Assembly (NCBI GenBank): GCA_023422555.1
Contig: JAFAGQ010000331.1
Coordinates: 1-33,607, forward strand
Direction of reading: 5' to 3'
Source: Pseudomonadota bacterium
GTDB taxonomy: Bacteria > Pseudomonadota > Gammaproteobacteria > Burkholderiales > Burkholderiaceae_B
Length of the DNA stretch: 33,607 nucleotides
Shown here: positions 30,501 to 33,607 of the stretch, in pieces
How the letters are laid out: every line of letters begins with the position of its first letter
How positions within the stretch are numbered: position 1 is the first letter of the stretch
Made by a program: the position numbers and the translations under genes
The notes under the pieces: model-generated
Seen by the model: the letters and a program-made list of their open reading frames with translations, nothing else
What the model was told of the DNA's origin: nothing
Database searches by the model: none

Positions 30501-30950
30501 ATGCAGGAAATAGAAATCAGATCAGCGCGACCCGAAGATTTTGAGCAATGGCAGCCACTGTGGCGAGACTATCTTGACTTTTATTTTGAGTCTGAAGATT
30601 CGGAGATCACCAGAACAACATGGCAACGCTTTCTGGACGAGTCAGAGCCAATGCATGCGCTGGTTGCCATACGCGATGGACAGCTGGCTGGCTTTGCTCA
30701 CCTGATCGGGCATCGCTCAACCTGGTCAAAACAGAATCGTCTTTACCTGAATGATCTGTTTGTGGCCAAAGCACATCGGCAGAACGGGATAGCGCGTCAG
30801 CTCATTGAACAGGCAAAACAATTTGCTGCATCGAATAATTATGAGTGGCTTTACTGGACGACCCGCGAGACGAATAACACTGCACAGGTGCTGTATAAGC
30901 AGGTGGCAGACCTGACGGATTTTGTCCAATATCGGGCCTATATTGGGTGA
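30501..30950 (+). CDS. GNAT-family N-acetyltransferase
   Basis: The 149-residue protein has the GNAT order: an N-terminal strand (IEIRSARPEDFEQWQPLWRD), the strand YLNDLFVAKAHRQNGIARQL with the acetyl-CoA pyrophosphate loop R-Q-N-G-I-A, then a helix and the W-x-T-R-E-T-N-N-T-A-Q-V-L-Y-K motif. It acetylates an amine of a small molecule or protein that cannot be inferred. The ATG at 30501 was chosen because GGGAG precedes it; an upstream non-ATG start at 30456 would add 15 hydrophobic residues. It is divergent from the ferritin-like gene. Confidence 0.9.
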   Translation: MQEIEIRSARPEDFEQWQPLWRDYLDFYFESEDSEITRTTWQRFLDESEPMHALVAIRDGQLAGFAHLIGHRSTWSKQNRLYLNDLFVAKAHRQNGIARQLIEQAKQFAASNNYEWLYWTTRETNNTAQVLYKQVADLTDFVQYRAYIG

Positions 30951-31070
30951 TTTATTCGCGGCGTTTTTCGAGGGGCGCCGCACCATGAATCCCAATTGTC
31001 GTACTCTGAATCGCAAATCGTCGCAACCCAGTTCGCAAAGCCCTGTGCCCTGACAAAAACGGGGGCGAGG

Positions 31071-31724
31071 TCAGACTGGACAGGATCCGCGGCCTGATCG
31101 TTCCATTGCCCGTGCCAGCGCCTCTGCGCCTTCCCTTGCGGGCGCTTCCCGCAGACCCTGAACCACACCCGCCTGGTCAGCAGCACTGCGATTCTGGCTC
31201 ATCTTCCATTTGGCGTCTAATCGGGTGACGGTAATTTCCAATCCCACGATGGCCCGTTTCTGTCGTTCAATAAAATCGGCCGGCGCGTCCGTGACCTGCC
31301 ACGGTTGTGGCATGCGTTGCTCCTGCATGGCGGTGAGCGCTGTGATCTGGCTATGCAGCCACGCGGGATCTTCGGTGGTTCGGACATTCCCATGCATTTG
31401 CACCATGGCGTAATTCCATGTTGGCACCACCTGATGGGTACTCGCCTTGCTGGCGTACCAGGATGGTGATATATATCCTTCCTCACCCTGGAACACAATC
31501 AGACAGGTACTGTTCTGCGCGAACCCCTGCCATTGTGGATTGGCACGTGCCTGGTGGGCGCGCAGGACGCCATGCTCACCTTCCTGCGGAAAATAGAGAA
31601 AAGGCAAAGGATTGGCTACGATGCCATCAGCGCCTGTCGAAATGATCAGCCCCAACGGATGCTGTCGGACCAACTCAGCAATGGCGTCACGATCTGTACT
31701 GCGAAAGTGTCTGGGGTTATACAT
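31071..31724 (-). CDS. PaiB-like FMN-binding negative transcriptional regulator/split-barrel protein
   Basis: The 217-residue protein begins MYNPRHFRSTDRDAIAELVR, followed by HPLGLII, the PaiB signature. The FMN-binding split-barrel core includes LRAHQARANPQW, then TCLIVFQGEEGYISPSWYAS, then THQVVPTWNYAMVQMHG. PaiB was described in Bacillus as a regulator of sporulation and protease genes, but members probably bind flavin and may be enzymes. The gene is divergent from bioF with 160 bases between starts and convergent with the GNAT gene. A relationship to polyamine acetylation through the adjacent GNAT (PaiA/PaiB-like pairing) is possible but unproven. Confidence 0.9.
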   Translation of the reverse strand: MYNPRHFRSTDRDAIAELVRQHPLGLIISTGADGIVANPLPFLYFPQEGEHGVLRAHQARANPQWQGFAQNSTCLIVFQGEEGYISPSWYASKASTHQVVPTWNYAMVQMHGNVRTTEDPAWLHSQITALTAMQEQRMPQPWQVTDAPADFIERQKRAIVGLEITVTRLDAKWKMSQNRSAADQAGVVQGLREAPAREGAEALARAMERSGRGSCPV

Positions 31725-31884
31725 GGCAGTTTATTTTCCTGAAAATCGCGCATCTTCGTTTAAATCATGACGAATTTGTCGCATTTTTAAAATATCAATC
31801 TGAGTCTGTCTTTTCTAGAATGGAAGTCACTTCGCTTTCGCCAGATTTCCTGGCGCCATCATCCAGCTTAACAGGTGTGATTCC

Positions 31885-33063
31885 ATGTACCAATTTTATG
31901 ATGAATACTGCAAGACTCAGGCGAGTAGGGACCGCCTCAGGGTACTGCCCGACAGTCATGCAACAGTATTGCACGATTTTTCCAGCAATGATTATCTGGG
32001 TCTCAGCCGCCATCCGCGCCTGATCGATGCGGTAACGGCCGCAGCTTCAAAGTGGGGTGCAGGATCAACAGGTTCCCGTTTGCTTTCGGGCAATTACGGG
32101 TTGATTGAGTCCCTGGAGGTTCAGATTGCCCAGGACAAAAAGACGGAAGCAGCACTGGTTTTCAGTACCGGCTACCAGGCCAATATGACTGTTCTCGCCA
32201 GTCTGCTGAGCACCCGGGTTTTGCCCGCAGCACCATTGGTATTCTTTGATCGACTCAATCATTCCAGTTTATATAACGGTCTTTTTTTGTCCAAAGCCGA
32301 TTACGTTACGTATGAGCACAACGACATGGAGGACCTGCGCCGCAAGCTGCATGAACACCGTGATGTATCACGTCCGTCATTTATCGTAGCTGAAACCGTG
32401 CATGGAATGGAGGGCGATCTGCTTCCATTGGCAGAGATTGCTGCTCTCGCAAAGGAATATGAGTGTTTCCTTTATCTGGATGAGGCGCATGCCACTGGTC
32501 TGTATGGAGATCAGGGCTTCGGTTTGTCCACGACGGTGGATCTGTCCGATGTACCCCATCTGGTGATGGGAACATTCAGCAAAGCGCTTGGCGGGCAGGG
32601 GGCATATATTGCCGCGACCCACGGATTGAAGCAGTTTTTTCTGAATCGGACGGCGGGCTTTATCTACTCGACGGCACCGGCTCCGGTAACGGTAGCGGCG
32701 GCCTATGAAGCGTGGAAAATGGTACCTGAGCTTCACGCGCAGCGCGATCGACTTTTCACTTTGGCGCGCTCGCTGCGCAGCCAATTGCGCGAGCAGGGTT
32801 TCACGGTGCTGGGCGATGGCAGCAATATCGTACCTGTCTGCTTGCATCAGGAAGTCGATACCCTGGGGCTGAAGAACGCGTTGCTTGCCGATGGCATTCT
32901 GGTGAGTGCGATTCGGCCCCCCACCGTGCCTACGGGAACATCAAGACTACGAATCGCCGTCAATGCCACGCACGATGAAAGTGCCATTGCCGCGCTGGCA
33001 GCGTCGATGGCAAAACACCTGCCTAATACGATTTCCGAGAGTGAACCATGCGAATCTTTGTGA
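31885..33063 (+). CDS. bioF: 8-amino-7-oxononanoate synthase (biotin synthesis)
   Basis: The 392-residue PLP enzyme joins pimeloyl-ACP or pimeloyl-CoA with alanine, the first ring-building step of biotin synthesis. Landmarks of the alpha-oxoamine synthase family are SNDYLGLSRHPRL (34-46), GSTGSRLLSGN (60-70), FSTGYQANM (93-101), LDEAHATGLYG (198-208) with D199 and H202 for PLP, and the Schiff-base lysine K233 in GTFSKALGGQG. D-E-A-H-A-T-G rather than the commoner D-D-A-H-G-x-G marks a divergent branch. The start overlaps nothing upstream and its end overlaps bioD by 16 bases, so the two are cotranslated. I see no BirA-type operator upstream. Confidence 0.93.
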   Translation: MYQFYDEYCKTQASRDRLRVLPDSHATVLHDFSSNDYLGLSRHPRLIDAVTAAASKWGAGSTGSRLLSGNYGLIESLEVQIAQDKKTEAALVFSTGYQANMTVLASLLSTRVLPAAPLVFFDRLNHSSLYNGLFLSKADYVTYEHNDMEDLRRKLHEHRDVSRPSFIVAETVHGMEGDLLPLAEIAALAKEYECFLYLDEAHATGLYGDQGFGLSTTVDLSDVPHLVMGTFSKALGGQGAYIAATHGLKQFFLNRTAGFIYSTAPAPVTVAAAYEAWKMVPELHAQRDRLFTLARSLRSQLREQGFTVLGDGSNIVPVCLHQEVDTLGLKNALLADGILVSAIRPPTVPTGTSRLRIAVNATHDESAIAALAASMAKHLPNTISESEPCESL

Positions 33064-33607
33064 CCGGTACCGATACGGACATTGGCAAGACATTCGTTTC
33101 TGCCTGGCTTTGCCGGCATTTTGGCCTGGATTATTTCAAGCCGATTCAGGCAGGCCTGTATCCGGGCACAGACAGCGATTGGGTAAAGGCGCACGCGGCC
33201 TGCCGCATCCATCCGGAAAGCTATCGGCTGCGCGAGCCGGCATCACCGCATTATGCGGCAGAACGGGAAGGGCAGGTGCTTTCTCTGGACCGGATTCAAT
33301 TGCCGGACACATCTCGTCTGCTGGTTGAGGGCGCTGGCGGTGTGATGGTGCCGCTGGGGGCCGGGAAAATGATGATCGACCTGATGGCTGCGCTCGCGCT
33401 GCCGGTGCTTGTTGTGGCCTCAACTCGTCTGGGTACCCTGAACCACACACTGCTTACCATCACGGCACTGCGTGCTCGAAACATACCGCTGACCGGCGTG
33501 ATACTTAACGGAGAACCCTCAGAGATGGTGGCTCGCACGCTGACCGAATATGGGGATGTGCCGGTGTTGCAGCAGATCCCACAAATGCAGGTCGTGTCAC
33601 CAGAAGC
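33048..33607 (+). CDS. bioD: Dethiobiotin synthetase, N-terminal part (runs off the right edge)
   Basis: The frame starts at ATG 33048, 16 bases inside the end of bioF, and is open to the window edge (186 codons plus two bases). The protein begins MRIFVTGTDTDIGKTF, giving the phosphate loop G7-T15 of dethiobiotin synthetase. FKPIQAG and the EGAGGVMVPLG segment follow, both typical of the family, which carboxylates 7,8-diaminononanoate using ATP. The shared bases with bioF suggest coupled translation. The C-terminus and any following bioA, bioB or bioC gene are outside the window. Confidence 0.93.
   Translation, partial: MRIFVTGTDTDIGKTFVSAWLCRHFGLDYFKPIQAGLYPGTDSDWVKAHAACRIHPESYRLREPASPHYAAEREGQVLSLDRIQLPDTSRLLVEGAGGVMVPLGAGKMMIDLMAALALPVLVVASTRLGTLNHTLLTITALRARNIPLTGVILNGEPSEMVARTLTEYGDVPVLQQIPQMQVVSPE

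Noticed and set aside
26740..31870. Other GGCGCC occurrences near 26759, 28313 and 31851
   Set aside because: They lack the AATATT flanks. The first two lie in coding sequence and the last is followed by ATCATC, so they are not counted as GntR operators.
31725..31884. BirA-type operator before bioF
   Set aside because: No TTGTAAACC/GGTTTACAA-like halves with suitable spacing could be found by eye.

Overview
The window looks like a chromosomal segment of a betaproteobacterium, most likely of the Alcaligenaceae (Advenella/Bordetella-like). This is inferred from an orphan Bug-type solute receptor with its own LysR regulator, the density of LysR/TetR/GntR catabolic units, a short entericidin lipoprotein and a bioF-bioD pair. 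No phage, integrase, insertion sequence or CRISPR array is visible. Most genes lie on the minus strand in short operons, each with its own regulator.

Layout. (1) 1-2700: LysR, a Bug periplasmic receptor and the first codons of an enolase-superfamily enzyme (cut by the left edge), plus an unannotated-looking 58-residue ORF divergent from the LysR gene. (2) 2797-12003: a catabolic cluster. One minus-strand operon encodes a CoA-transferase, an AroE-like dehydrogenase, a DUF993 TIM-barrel protein, a sugar-phosphate-isomerase-like TIM barrel and a MaoC hydratase. A divergent SDR, an MHS-type MFS transporter, an enoyl-CoA hydratase and a TetR regulator complete it. The two divergent promoter regions share a 12-bp palindromic core that I read as the TetR operator. 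(3) 12051-14774: a Tat-exported MRJP/SMP-30-like beta-propeller and a VOC enzyme, divergent from a LysR regulator. (4) 14809-18471: an electrophile-stress-like set (OYE-family reductase, DJ-1/PfpI protein, SRPBCC protein, LysR). (5) 18588-19222: an XRE regulator and a four-helix membrane protein, overlapping by ATGA, behind a promoter whose -35 and -10 lie in two related palindromes. A gene-poor stretch with a decayed reading frame follows. (6) 19944-29046: a peptide-type ABC transporter, an alpha/beta hydrolase, a GntR/FCD regulator and, separated by a hemerythrin gene and tRNA-Arg(ACG), a C45 penicillin-acyltransferase-like hydrolase. Three GGCGCC-centred palindromes precede the hydrolase-transporter operon, the binding-protein gene and the C45 gene, suggesting one GntR regulon for uptake and deacylation of an N-acylated or peptide-like compound. 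(7) 29263-33607: entericidin, a ferritin-like protein, a GNAT acetyltransferase, a PaiB-like protein, then bioF overlapping bioD, which runs off the right edge.

The best candidates for undescribed biology are the TetR/DUF993/AroE-like/CoA-transferase pathway and the GntR-linked transporter plus C45 acylase regulon. In both, individual families are recognisable but the substrate is not.
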